From Mucilaginibacter_A sp965201005 (GTDB lineage Bacteria; Bacteroidota; Bacteroidia; Sphingobacteriales; Sphingobacteriaceae): a DNA stretch of 64,000 nucleotides. A model generated the notes under the pieces. It did no database searches. It saw nothing but the letters and a program-made list of their open reading frames with translations, and was not told the origin of the DNA. Both the position numbers and the translations under genes were made by a program. The stretch lies in NCBI RefSeq assembly GCF_965201005.1, contig NZ_OZ241747.1, forward strand, positions 2,046,001-2,110,000, in the 5' to 3' direction. Of the stretch, positions 52,811 to 62,239 are shown one piece after another (position 1 is the first letter of the stretch; every line of letters begins with the position of its first letter).

Positions 52811-52855
52811 TGGCTGATAAATCCGGTAAATTAAAACAGGCTTTAATTCAACAAA

Positions 52856-52890
52856 AAAACCCCTTTCAGAAAAAACTGAAAAGGGTTTTT
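52856..52890. terminator. Bidirectional rho-independent terminator
   Basis: AAAACCCCTTTCAG and CTGAAAAGGGTTTT form a 14-bp stem with one mismatch and a 6-base A loop; it ends in T5 on the plus strand and starts with A runs for the minus strand. Confidence 0.85.
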
Positions 52891-52895
52891 GAAAT

Positions 52896-52909
52896 ATACT
52901 GTTTTTATC
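52896..52909 (-). repeat. Dispersed motif (AC form, ATAC variant)
   Basis: ATACTGTTTTTATC followed by GGCCTAAAACT, 10 bases past the stop of the LruC gene. Confidence 0.75.
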
Positions 52910-52919
52910 GGCCTAAAAC

Positions 52920-55052
52920 TTACTTGCTGTAAAGGTTTGAATTTACACGGTAACCGCTTGTTAAATTGCTGTACCAATCGGTAAAGCTGTTTCCGCCCGA
53001 AGCTGCCCATTCGGCAAAATGCGGATAAGCATCGGTTATTTTAACGGTTTCTAAAGGATATTTAAAGGAAGTATCGTTAAAGCTAATTGCCCAGGGCCAG
53101 TTTTCCCTGGAAGTGTAATAGCTTCTGCCGTTGATCAGGGAAGCATCGTCTGCAGCACCAAAAAACGCGGTTGTGGCTTTATCTGTTGGCGCGTAACCCG
53201 GCAAATGCACTTCGTAACCTCTGCGTAAATTACTGATCAGGAACGGGTTGATGGAAGAAGTGCTCAAACCGGAAACAGAAACCGGGTTTACAAAGGTAAC
53301 CAGCACAGAATCCGCCGATCCCTGAACTTTGTTTTTTGCATTAAGCGTGTTGATAAAGTAGGAGTTGTCGGGGTTTTTGATCATGGCTTCGTGGTTATCA
53401 AACGGAATAATAACCGCTTTCCTTTGGCCTGCCTCAACACCATTGCCGGCAAACTGAATGTAATTGCTGATGGTACGCTGGCCAGTCACTGATTTTACAG
53501 TCGAAGCATCAAACGGCAACTGCACGCCAAAACCATTATGGTAAGAAGCTCCTGCTGCCACAACATTATATAACCCCTGCATGGTAACTGCCTGTGCCTG
53601 TGCATTTAAAATAAACGTGTAGCGGTAGTTTACAACCAAATCGTTCATGTCATAATCGCCTTTTGTTGGCCAGTTATCTTCAAAGGCCAGTTGGGCAAAA
53701 CCGTTTTGCGACGGAAAATAAAACACATAAGCCCGTGTCGGATCATTCGGGAAAGCATCGTAAACATCCAAAACGCCATCGCCATCGGTATCTCCATTTT
53801 TGTCAATCTGCGCTACACCTGCGTTTGATACCGCTGTAACGGGGTTGGCACTGGCGTAAAACACAATGTCGTTAAAATCATTGTCAGAATTATAATTACT
53901 TGGATTGGTTGACGGGGTTTCGCGGTTTGTATCTTCAAACCCAAACAAATAAAGCTTGTGCACATCATCATACAAAACCACCGAATGTTTTCTTAAAGCA
54001 GCGGTACTTTCAGGGTTTAACCTGCTGTCTGAGTAAAATTTTTGTTTGTTTAGATTTACCCCGTTGCCTGTCCATGCATCTTGCAGCACTACAAAAGCAA
54101 TGGTTGTGCCTGCATTAAAAGTCCCTAATTTAACTTTATCACCTGATCTTAAACCGCCTCCGGAGCCTACACCGGAAGCATTCGGGAACACCATCGTGAT
54201 TTTATTGATCCCGTTGTTACTGGTTCCACCGGAAGTGGCACTTGGCGGATTATTGGTATTGTAAGTATAATAAGCCAGGCTGTTTTGATAACCGGCACCT
54301 TCTGATACATAGGTTATCCAAACATCTGCCGTAGCGGTAACATTGATATTGGACGTGGCCGAACTGCTCAGATATTCCGGATGTTTGCTTGCTACAGATT
54401 GGGTTTCCGGCAGCGATGCATTGATATAGGTCAGCAAAGAATTATCGATCACGTCCGGCGTAGCTTCCAGGTAAACCGGGCGGCCCAAATTTGTTGGGTA
54501 AGTTGAGGTATTGACCACTGCATCTGCCGTGGCTGTGTATGGAGAAGGATAGGCATATTCGGTAGAATTAAAACCCAAAGTACCCAAAACACCGGCAGAA
54601 GGGGCACTGTTATTGGCCGCATCAGGTACAACGTCTCCGCTGTAACCTGTTGTGCCACCGATAGTTGCCGTTACTGCACTGTTGTTGATATTTACTTTTA
54701 CGTTGTGCATCAGGCCGATGTAGTTCGGGTCTAAAATTAATTGTGTAAAAGAAGCATCCAGGTTTAAGGTGGCTTTTAAGTTTCCGCTTGCATCGGTTAC
54801 GCCCTTATAAATGGCATCCCCGGGCGTGGTACCGGTAGTGGCATAAACGCTTACAACGGCACCGGCAACAGGCTGGTTATTGTTGGTCAGCAGTTTTAAA
54901 TTCAGGTTCACATCTTTAGCCGTTTTGAAGCTAAAACCATTTGGGGCGATTTTGCTGATATTACTTTCGTCCTGACCGGTTGAACGGTCTTTTTTGCAAG
55001 ACGAAACGACCGCAAAACCGGCAATTCCCAATAAATAAATAAATTTTTTCAT
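52920..55052 (-). CDS. LruC domain lipoprotein
   Basis: 710 residues. Lipoprotein signal with the lipobox VVSSC (Cys at about 19), then KKDRSTGQ. A carboxypeptidase-regulatory-like beta domain (about 45-130), a DUF4114-like segment with FGFEDTNRE and DNDFNDIVFY, a calcium-binding DGDGVLDVYDAFPNDP loop, and the DUF4842/LruC domain (DNWPTKGDYDMNDLVVNYRY onward). LruC proteins are outer-membrane lipoproteins typical of Bacteroidota, function unknown, probably surface exposed. A motif (54744) encodes LDASFTQL in the N-terminal domain. Confidence 0.87.
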   Translation of the reverse strand: MKKFIYLLGIAGFAVVSSCKKDRSTGQDESNISKIAPNGFSFKTAKDVNLNLKLLTNNNQPVAGAVVSVYATTGTTPGDAIYKGVTDASGNLKATLNLDASFTQLILDPNYIGLMHNVKVNINNSAVTATIGGTTGYSGDVVPDAANNSAPSAGVLGTLGFNSTEYAYPSPYTATADAVVNTSTYPTNLGRPVYLEATPDVIDNSLLTYINASLPETQSVASKHPEYLSSSATSNINVTATADVWITYVSEGAGYQNSLAYYTYNTNNPPSATSGGTSNNGINKITMVFPNASGVGSGGGLRSGDKVKLGTFNAGTTIAFVVLQDAWTGNGVNLNKQKFYSDSRLNPESTAALRKHSVVLYDDVHKLYLFGFEDTNRETPSTNPSNYNSDNDFNDIVFYASANPVTAVSNAGVAQIDKNGDTDGDGVLDVYDAFPNDPTRAYVFYFPSQNGFAQLAFEDNWPTKGDYDMNDLVVNYRYTFILNAQAQAVTMQGLYNVVAAGASYHNGFGVQLPFDASTVKSVTGQRTISNYIQFAGNGVEAGQRKAVIIPFDNHEAMIKNPDNSYFINTLNAKNKVQGSADSVLVTFVNPVSVSGLSTSSINPFLISNLRRGYEVHLPGYAPTDKATTAFFGAADDASLINGRSYYTSRENWPWAISFNDTSFKYPLETVKITDAYPHFAEWAASGGNSFTDWYSNLTSGYRVNSNLYSK

Positions 55053-55462
55053 AAGCAGTAAAAGGATTTTTCCGGTCTCTTTTACGCTTTTTGAAAGAAC
55101 TGGGTTGGGTTAAATTACTTTCGTCACGTTCAGGCTGGCATTAACTATAACGGAAAACAGGCACAAATCCTGGTTTTACACTGATTTTTTACCGATAAAA
55201 GAAGCATCGGCAACAGCTTGAAAAATTAATCAGAACGTTTTTTCCAAGGTAGATAAAAGCACAAATTTGACGCGCTTCGGATTTATATAATAAAGCCTGT
55301 AATTTCAATGTCCGGCAAAGCTAAGTTAAATCTGCGCGGCTACATCGGTGTTTCGCTTTTTGGCCGCACCGAAACCTGGAAGAGGGAAAAACAACAGCAG
55401 TTATTTAATTAAACAATGCTTCTTTTACCGGTATAATTTTAGTGTGGTAAAAGAAGCATTGG
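55053..55462. other. Intergenic region with three dispersed motifs
   Basis: Contains a forward motif (55194-55207) and the hairpin pair 55416-55459. No gene recognised between the LruC gene and the next lipoprotein gene. Confidence 0.6.
55416..55459. terminator. Perfect motif hairpin
   Basis: ATGCTTCTTTTACC and GGTAAAAGAAGCAT form a perfect 14-bp stem with a 16-base loop (55430-55445); the right arm ends 3 bases before the stop codon region of the minus-strand lipoprotein gene. Same loop length as the hairpin at 38060. Confidence 0.85.
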
Positions 55463-55978
55463 TTAATTATCGGCATTCAATCTTTCCCATTTTACATAAT
55501 CTTTTTGTTTTTTGGTGTTGGTGATCGGGCCTTCCATCCAATTCAAATCATCATGCAATTTCAGCTTGTAATACACATAAAATTTGCCTGAAGGGTAAGC
55601 TTTATTTTGCTTGCGGAAACTGATTTCCTGCCCGTCAAACAAAATCCGGTCTATTTTATACTTGTTTTTATTGGTGCAAACCACGCTGATTTTTCCGGCA
55701 TCATCCAACTGGATTTTGTACAGATCATTGTAGTTTACGTTGGTTTCTACACCTACGCCCCAATGTTCTTTCCATTGGCCAACCAGGTTTTGTTTTTGGT
55801 TTGATGTTGATGGATTTTTATCCGTTACGGCTGATGGACCAGTCCTTGTGGCCGTAGCTTTTTCCGCATTACCAGAAGCCGCCGAGGAAGTTGAAGTTAT
55901 CGTTTGACTTTTTTCCTTTTTGTCATTTGTGCACGAAAACACCGTAAGTACGCCCAATAAAATATATATTTTTCTCAC
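55463..55978 (-). CDS. Hypothetical lipoprotein
   Basis: 171 residues. Signal with lipobox VFSC (Cys at about 16), a Ser/Thr/Ala/Asn-rich linker (about 22-65), then a beta-rich domain from LVGQWKEHWG to YVKWERL, similar in outline to lipocalin-like domains. Only a GTG start (55978) fits. No family recognised. Confidence 0.6.
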   Translation of the reverse strand: MRKIYILLGVLTVFSCTNDKKEKSQTITSTSSAASGNAEKATATRTGPSAVTDKNPSTSNQKQNLVGQWKEHWGVGVETNVNYNDLYKIQLDDAGKISVVCTNKNKYKIDRILFDGQEISFRKQNKAYPSGKFYVYYKLKLHDDLNWMEGPITNTKKQKDYVKWERLNADN

Positions 55979-56353
55979 TTTATCTGATACAGTTTTTGGT
56001 AAAGATAAGCTTCATTTTCCTTACCTTAAATTTTTGACCGGATTTTGAAAAAACTTTTGACCGCAGTCAACGCCATTACTGAAATTAAATCAATTGGCTT
56101 TGGTACTTCTTACATTATGATTAGGGCTTGTTTGAATTTATGTCAAAAAAAACATCATGCTTCTTTTATGCCCATAAATCTTGCTTTTCAATTTTAGGCC
56201 GATAAAAGAAGCATGGATATTTCCGTTTTTTATAGGATAAAAGAAGCATTGAAAAATAGATTGGAAAAATTTAAACAGGATCCAACAGCAATAAATCCTT
56301 CTAAAATTTAATTAAAAAACGAAAATTCACATGCTTCTTTTATCGGCATAAAT
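55979..56353. other. Intergenic region holding the second MITE-like element
   Basis: No gene. It contains the 153-bp element (56127-56279) and a further reverse motif with an A/T extension (56331-56344, then GGCATAAATTTAGG) 10 bases past the stop of the peptide synthetase. Confidence 0.6.
56127..56279. mobile_element. 153-bp MITE-like element, second copy
   Basis: Same length and order as the copy at 10366: left end CTTGTTTGAATTTATG (three changes from the first copy), reverse motif 56157-56170, forward motifs 56201-56214 and 56236-56249, and right end GAAAAATTTAAACAGG. Here all three internal motifs are intact, while in the first copy the reverse one is decayed. The two elements are recognisably homologous over their full length. 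Confidence 0.7.
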
Positions 56354-59300
56354 TTAGGCTGGCTGCACCGGGCTGCCGGTCCAGTCGGTCCCGGGGGCCA
56401 GCCTTTCGCCTTTCATCACTAAGGATAAAGCTTCTACTTTGCAATCCGTGCCAATTTCGGTATCGTATAAAATAATCGTACCGGCACCAACAGAACTGCG
56501 TGCACCGATTTTTACCGTGCCAACTTTCATCACCCGGTCTTCAAATAAGTGTGTTTGCGGACCGCAATCTTCGTTCAACGCAACGTCATCACCCAGGGAA
56601 ACCATGTCAAACTCGGTAATATCGGTAGTGTTCATCCAAACGCGTTTGCAAACTTTTACACCCAAAATACGCATGGCAATGGGCAGCCAGGGCGTACCGC
56701 GCATGTAATCCAGCAAAAACGGGATCGATAAAGCTTCATAAGTGGTGGTAATGGCTTCGCTCCGCCAAACGCTCCAGGTCCACATCGGGCGTTGTTTGAT
56801 TTTGAATTTCCAAACCAAAGCGTACTTTAAAATTACCGTCGTAAAAAAAGCAGGCAATCCCATAAAACCCAGATAATACAACGGGAAATACAGCAGGATT
56901 TTGTACCAGGGATACTTCGTTACCAAATCATGTGCGTAGGCGATAAACAGAATGGAGAAAATAATAATTGCAGTTTCCGGCAAAATGATACGGATAAATT
57001 CCACTATTGAGCGGGCCAGAAAACGTAAAGTTGAAGGATCGGAAGTCAGTTCTGCCGAAAAAGGATTGCTTTCCTGGCGGCGCGGCAAGGCAATAGCGGG
57101 CGAACCAAACCAATCTTTTGACTGGTTCTTTTCCAATTCGTTTGGTTCCGGCGGGATGGACAAAACACCGATCAGCATGTTGCCCGGCAAATGATAACCT
57201 TGCGGGATGAGCGCACTGTTGCCTACAAAACTGTTGTTGTCGATCTCGGTATAATCCAAAATCAGTTGCTGTCCGCGCACGTCAGATTCGCCCAAAGTAA
57301 CCGCATCGGCCACAAAAGCACCGCTGCCGATTTTTAGCAAAGGATGCGTAACACTGCTGGCGGTAGAAATTTCGGTGTTTTTCCCGATTTTGGCACCCAG
57401 CATCCGAAAGAAAGCCGAAACATAAACCGTGGCATAAATTGGATGCAGCACAATCAAACTGATGGACATTAACTGATCGGCAAACCATTTCCGGTAATAA
57501 AACAAACTGTAAACAGGATAGGTGCCAGGCTTGATGCCACGCTGCAGCAGGCGCGAAAGCACAACCGTTTCCAAAGCGAAAAGCACAATGTACACTACTG
57601 CCAGCGATGGTACCAGCACCATGTAAGTAAAATCGTAATCATCGGCGGCGTTGTCCAGCTTGTTGATGGCAATAATGGTGGGCAAAATCGGCAGCAAAAT
57701 CACGAAAGGAAAAACAATCAGCGACAAAGAGAACAGCAATTTATATTTATTTCTGGTTGGGCCCGAAACAAATAGTGGCTGCGGCAGATCTTCTACACGT
57801 TTGGTTTCTTTTAAAACAGCCGGGCTGCCGCGCCAAACTTCACCGGTTTTAACGATTGTTTTTTCCTGCAGATAGCTCAAATCCTGTAGTTCTGTCCAAG
57901 GTTCCATCACTACGCCGCCGGAAACAACAGAGCCCGTGCCGATATAAGCATGATCGCCAATAGTGATAGAACGGACTTTCATCAAACCATCTTCTACCAC
58001 CACGTTATTTAGGTTTACACCGGAACTGATGCTGACATCGCTGCCAATTGTGATTAAATCTTCGGCCCCGACAATAAATGTGCTCAGCTGGGCATCGTCA
58101 GCAACTTTCATCCCCAGCAATCTTAAGTAAACCGGATATAAAGGCGTGCCATTTAAAAACTGAACAGTGAGCAGGCGTTGTACCGTTTTGGCAAACCACC
58201 ATCGGAAATAATAACTGCCCCATAAAGGGTAATCGCCTTCTTTGATTTTGCCGAGCACAAGCCATTTGGTGCCAATGGAAACGAAGGAAAACAGAAATGG
58301 GATAAACGCGAACATCACAAGTGCTGTAAGAATAGCATAACTCAAATGGTCGGTAGCCTGCTCAACATAATAATAACCGAGGTAAGGCACAAAAATTTGT
58401 ACCGCAAAAACAGTATAAATAAAGCCGAGCGCAAGGGTTTGCGCCAGCCAGCAGGCATAATACCGGGAAGGTTTTATTTTATGGAATTTGCGTTCGGGCT
58501 TTTTATCAACGGGTGTTTGCTGCTCCCAAACTTCGGCCAGTTTTTGTAATGGGCGATGCAGGTAAATATCGCGTAATGAAGCTTTTGGCACACCTCCTTC
58601 GCGCCGCAGCCTCGAAACCAAACCGGCAGCCAGCAGCGAGTGGCCGCCCAGGTCATCAAAAAAATCCATCGACAAATCAATGGTTTTGTTAGGGAAAGTT
58701 TTCCGCAGCAGATTAAGCAATCGGATTGCCAGTGGCGCGTTCATGTCCAGCGTTTCTTCGGCGGCGGTGTTGGTGTTTTCCAGTAAAGATCCTGGCGTAG
58801 GCAGGGCTTTGCGGTTTACTTTTCCGCTGGGCATACGCGGCATTTCGGGAAGCTGGACGATGGTTGCCGGTACCATGTAGGAAGGTAAAACTTTGGATAG
58901 TTCCAGCCGGAGCAGGTTTTCTTCCAGTTCAATGCCTCCATCGGTTACCACATAACCAACCAGTTGTTCCTGTTCAGCTGCATCTTTTTTTACGGCCACT
59001 GCTGCCGCAGAAATATTTTGCAACCCGGCCAGCTTAGTTTCGATTTCGCCCAGTTCAATCCGGTAACCCCGCAGTTTTATCTGATCGTCAAATCGCCCCA
59101 AAAACTCAATACTGCCATCACTTTTAATCAAAGCTGCATCACCGGTGCGGTAAATGCGGTCGCCGGGCAAATCTGTCAGCGATGCTGTTTTTAGCACAAA
59201 TTTTTCCTGGGTAAGCTGCGGCAGCTTCATATAGCCCTGTGCCACGCCCGGCCCGGATATCACCAGTTCGCCGCGCTCGCCAAATGGCAACGGGTTTAGT

Positions 59301-60310
59301 TTTTCATCAACAACGGCCAGGTTGTAATTGGGCAGCGGATCGCCGATGGTAATGGCATCGCCTGGTTTTAAGGCGGCAAAAGTAGCACTTACCGTGGTTT
59401 CGGTTGGGCCATAACTGTTGTAAAAAATGCGGTTTTGGGTTGACCATCTGTTTAAAACCTGCACTGTGCATGCTTCGCCACCGGCATTTACCAAACGTAA
59501 AGTTGGGATTTCATCATCCATTACGGCCAGCAAACTTGGTACGGCGTGCAGCACAGTTATTTGTTCGCGGTTAAGCACATCGCTCAGTTCATCAATGGCT
59601 TTAGAAGTTGTATTATCGGCCACCCAAAGCGTGGCCCCGGCAAAATAACTTACCCAGGTTTCCTCGCACCACATATCAAAAGAAACCGAAAAGCCCTGGT
59701 AAACGCGGTCCGTTTCTTTGATGTTGAGCACGCTTTGCTCAGACCGGACCAGATGGCAAATCTGCCGGTGGCCGATTGGGATACCTTTTGGTTTGCCCGT
59801 GCTGCCGGAAGTGTATAAAACGTAAGCTAAATTATCCGGGCCCGGGCCTTCGGGAACTGTAATTTTTTCTGTTGAGGAAGGTTGTGGCCGAACAGAAAGC
59901 ATGGGGAAACTAAGGTTCAGTAAATCCTCAGAAATATAAGCCGATGCTTCCACTTCGGTAAAAATCGTTTCCACGCGTTCTGCCGGGATTTCCCGATCTA
60001 CCGGAATATAGGCTGCACCAGCTTTTATAACGCCCAAAATAGCTGCATGAAGCTCCAGTCCGCGCTTGTGCCAGATGCCCACATGATCGCCTTTTTTGAT
60101 TCCGTTAGCGGCCAGATCGGCGGCAATGGCATCCGTCCAGCGGTCTAACTGCTGGTAACTGAGGCTGTCATCGCCAAAAACCAATGCTGTTTTTACAGGG
60201 TATTTTTTTGCCGATTGCCGAAAAAGATCGGCCAGGGTTTCTTCACAGATAAAATCGGGGCGAACAGTACCTTTAAGGATGCTCAGCTGGTTTGCAAGAG
60301 TGATTGGCAT
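56354..60310 (-). CDS. Single-module NRPS-like synthetase of the Pls/PosA family
   Basis: 1318 residues. Adenylation domain (about 25-510) with TSGSTGKPKG, NSYGPTETTVS, YRTGD and DDQIKLRGYRIELGE; carrier protein with phosphopantetheine Ser558 (GGHSLLAAGL); then three tandem C-terminal units, each with membrane helices and a left-handed beta-helix (about 630-850, 870-1070, 1110-1318). This is the architecture of epsilon-poly-L-lysine synthetase: a membrane machine that joins one kind of amino acid, or attaches it to an acceptor. The A4 motif FDMWCEE keeps the Asp that binds an alpha-amino group. Motif copies at 59182 and 60184 lie within the adenylation domain (LKTASL and VKTALV). Confidence 0.88.
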   Translation of the reverse strand: MPITLANQLSILKGTVRPDFICEETLADLFRQSAKKYPVKTALVFGDDSLSYQQLDRWTDAIAADLAANGIKKGDHVGIWHKRGLELHAAILGVIKAGAAYIPVDREIPAERVETIFTEVEASAYISEDLLNLSFPMLSVRPQPSSTEKITVPEGPGPDNLAYVLYTSGSTGKPKGIPIGHRQICHLVRSEQSVLNIKETDRVYQGFSVSFDMWCEETWVSYFAGATLWVADNTTSKAIDELSDVLNREQITVLHAVPSLLAVMDDEIPTLRLVNAGGEACTVQVLNRWSTQNRIFYNSYGPTETTVSATFAALKPGDAITIGDPLPNYNLAVVDEKLNPLPFGERGELVISGPGVAQGYMKLPQLTQEKFVLKTASLTDLPGDRIYRTGDAALIKSDGSIEFLGRFDDQIKLRGYRIELGEIETKLAGLQNISAAAVAVKKDAAEQEQLVGYVVTDGGIELEENLLRLELSKVLPSYMVPATIVQLPEMPRMPSGKVNRKALPTPGSLLENTNTAAEETLDMNAPLAIRLLNLLRKTFPNKTIDLSMDFFDDLGGHSLLAAGLVSRLRREGGVPKASLRDIYLHRPLQKLAEVWEQQTPVDKKPERKFHKIKPSRYYACWLAQTLALGFIYTVFAVQIFVPYLGYYYVEQATDHLSYAILTALVMFAFIPFLFSFVSIGTKWLVLGKIKEGDYPLWGSYYFRWWFAKTVQRLLTVQFLNGTPLYPVYLRLLGMKVADDAQLSTFIVGAEDLITIGSDVSISSGVNLNNVVVEDGLMKVRSITIGDHAYIGTGSVVSGGVVMEPWTELQDLSYLQEKTIVKTGEVWRGSPAVLKETKRVEDLPQPLFVSGPTRNKYKLLFSLSLIVFPFVILLPILPTIIAINKLDNAADDYDFTYMVLVPSLAVVYIVLFALETVVLSRLLQRGIKPGTYPVYSLFYYRKWFADQLMSISLIVLHPIYATVYVSAFFRMLGAKIGKNTEISTASSVTHPLLKIGSGAFVADAVTLGESDVRGQQLILDYTEIDNNSFVGNSALIPQGYHLPGNMLIGVLSIPPEPNELEKNQSKDWFGSPAIALPRRQESNPFSAELTSDPSTLRFLARSIVEFIRIILPETAIIIFSILFIAYAHDLVTKYPWYKILLYFPLYYLGFMGLPAFFTTVILKYALVWKFKIKQRPMWTWSVWRSEAITTTYEALSIPFLLDYMRGTPWLPIAMRILGVKVCKRVWMNTTDITEFDMVSLGDDVALNEDCGPQTHLFEDRVMKVGTVKIGARSSVGAGTIILYDTEIGTDCKVEALSLVMKGERLAPGTDWTGSPVQPA

Positions 60311-60409
60311 AATATGGAGACGGACAGCTACCGTAAAGGTTTGCTGTGCGATATTAGAATAATTTATTGTAAAATTTCAACAATTATAACAGATTTTGGT
60401 TATTGCCCT

Positions 60410-60423
60410 GTACTGTTTTTAGC
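60410..60423 (-). repeat. Dispersed motif (AC form, GTAC variant)
   Basis: GTACTGTTTTTAGC followed by AACCTAAAAATG, in the 160-base divergent region between the synthetase and the GT2 gene, which should hold both promoters; none was clear. Confidence 0.65.
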
Positions 60424-60470
60424 AACCTAAAAATGATTTTTCATCTACCAAAAAATTGAGTTATTTACAA

Positions 60471-61670
60471 ATGTACGCTGACTGTATTCAGGTTAAAAAT
60501 ATTTCTACCGATTATAACTGTTTGTTCAGCCATATCAAAAACCCTGCTGAAGGTTTAAAAATTTCTGTAATTGTACCGGCCCGTGATGAGGCAGATAACA
60601 TCTGCAAAACCCTGAATGCACTGCGGCTTCAAAAGGATGAAAACGGTTTTGCGCTGAACCCTCAGCTTTATGAAGTTTTGGTTTTGGCAAACAATTGCAC
60701 AGACGATACTTTTGAAACTGCACAAAATTACCAGCAAAAATATCCTGATTTTTCTTTGCATGTAGCCCGGGTCCAGCTTCCGCCGCAAAAAGCAAATATT
60801 GGTTTTGTGCGGAGGCTTTTGATGGACGAAGCTTACCGCAGGTTGTGCCAAAAACCGGATCACGAAGGTATAATTGCTTCTACAGATGGTGATACACAGG
60901 TAGATAGCTGCTGGGTTTTTCATATCATACAGGAAATTGCCAAAGGCTGCGATGCGGTTGGCGGCCGTATTTTAACCCGTAAAGAGCACTGTATATCACG
61001 TTTGTATCACCTGCGCGATGTGGCCTACCGAAGTTTGCTGGCCCAGGCCGAAGCCTTGCTTGACCCGGAAGCGCATGATCCCTGGCCGCGGCATTATCAG
61101 TATTTTGGGGCGAGCATGGCCGTAACCTGCAGCACTTATCATCAGGTTGGCCGTTTGCCGCAGGTGCCTTTTTTGGAAGACAATGCTTTTTACCAGGCTT
61201 TGCAGCGGATGGATGCGCGCATCCGTAAAACGCCTGCGGTAAAAGCTTATACTTCCACGCGTTTGTCTGGCAGGGTGGCCATTGGTTTTTCCGAACAGTT
61301 AAAAAAATGGTCGTGCTATGATGAGCATGGTTTTAATCAGGAGGCGGAGCAGGCAAAAGCCTGGCTGATCAAGTTTAAAAACAAAAACCTGCTTCGTCAA
61401 TGCTGGCGTTCCTATTTGGCCAATGGCTTTTATGAGGAAGAACTGCTGCAGCAGATTGCTGAAGATTTTTTCTTAGACCCAAAATGCCTGCACCTGGAAA
61501 TCACAACCAATGTTTATTTTGGCGAACTTTGGGAAAACGTCCGCAAAAAAATCAGTAAAGGTAAATGGGGGAAAAGCTGGGAACTGGTGCACATTTCGGT
61601 TGCCATAAAAGACCTGAGGGCGTTTGTAAACAACCCGATCCTCAACATCTCTCAAACAAATCCAGCCTAA
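60471..61670 (+). CDS. Family 2 glycosyltransferase
   Basis: 399 residues, soluble GT-A fold: KISVIVPARDEADNICKTLNAL, VLVLANNCTDDT, STDGDTQVDSCWV (DxD-type DGD), then VTCSTYHQVGRLPQVPFLEDNAFYQALQ. This branch regularly accompanies PIG-L deacetylase, NodS-like methyltransferase and acyl-CoA dehydrogenase genes, as here, in a conserved cluster of unknown product. ATG at 60471 used; an in-frame TTG at 60456 precedes it. Its 3' end overlaps the convergent methyltransferase gene by 29 bases. Confidence 0.85.
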   Translation: MYADCIQVKNISTDYNCLFSHIKNPAEGLKISVIVPARDEADNICKTLNALRLQKDENGFALNPQLYEVLVLANNCTDDTFETAQNYQQKYPDFSLHVARVQLPPQKANIGFVRRLLMDEAYRRLCQKPDHEGIIASTDGDTQVDSCWVFHIIQEIAKGCDAVGGRILTRKEHCISRLYHLRDVAYRSLLAQAEALLDPEAHDPWPRHYQYFGASMAVTCSTYHQVGRLPQVPFLEDNAFYQALQRMDARIRKTPAVKAYTSTRLSGRVAIGFSEQLKKWSCYDEHGFNQEAEQAKAWLIKFKNKNLLRQCWRSYLANGFYEEELLQQIAEDFFLDPKCLHLEITTNVYFGELWENVRKKISKGKWGKSWELVHISVAIKDLRAFVNNPILNISQTNPA

Positions 61671-62232
61671 ACTTTTCTTCCTGCTGATGATATAAATGTT
61701 GCAGATGCTGTTTTTGCAGGCATAAATCCATGAAATAATTATGCACTTCATCGCCGGTTTGCGGGTAATCCGGCACAAAAGGCGTCCAGTGCACCAACAA
61801 TAATTGTCCGCCGTTGTCCAGGTGTTCTATCATTAAAACGGCCAGTTTTTCAAGGTCATTTTTGCTGAGGTAATAACCAACTTCCGAAAGCAAGATCAGG
61901 TCAAAATTTTCCTCAGGAAATTCTTGCGGCACGGTCATTTTTTCAACCTGTACCTGCGGGAAATTTTTTAAACGGACTTTGGCTTTGGCCAGTGCCAGAT
62001 CTGCCACATCCACAGCTAATAATTTTTTGCTGCGCGATGCCAGTTTTTCACTTAAAACCCCAATTGAGCAGCCAATCTCAAACACATTTTTATAAACCGG
62101 ATTTGGCAATGCGCTCAAAGTTGCTTCGTACTTTTGCTGTTCGTACGGACTGTTTTCAAAATCCCAGGGATCTTCATTCTGCTGATAAACGCTATCAAAA
62201 TAATCAGAAGAAAGCGAATTTTTTTCTGGCAT
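61642..62232 (-). CDS. NodS-like SAM-dependent methyltransferase
   Basis: 196 residues. SAM motif I VFEIGCSIGVLSEKLA, motif II LLAVDVADLALAKAKVRL, DLILLSEVGYYLS, and LLLVHWTPFVPDYPQTGDEVH: the NodS/TehB-type class I fold. With the neighbouring deacetylase it recalls Nod-factor logic (deacetylate an amino sugar, then N-methylate), though the true substrate is unknown. ATG at 62232; the upstream open frame has no homology. A TTTTTGCA motif variant (61705) encodes CLQKQHL near the C-terminus. Confidence 0.86.
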   Translation of the reverse strand: MPEKNSLSSDYFDSVYQQNEDPWDFENSPYEQQKYEATLSALPNPVYKNVFEIGCSIGVLSEKLASRSKKLLAVDVADLALAKAKVRLKNFPQVQVEKMTVPQEFPEENFDLILLSEVGYYLSKNDLEKLAVLMIEHLDNGGQLLLVHWTPFVPDYPQTGDEVHNYFMDLCLQKQHLQHLYHQQEEKFRLDLFERC

Positions 62233-62239
62233 GATCAAA

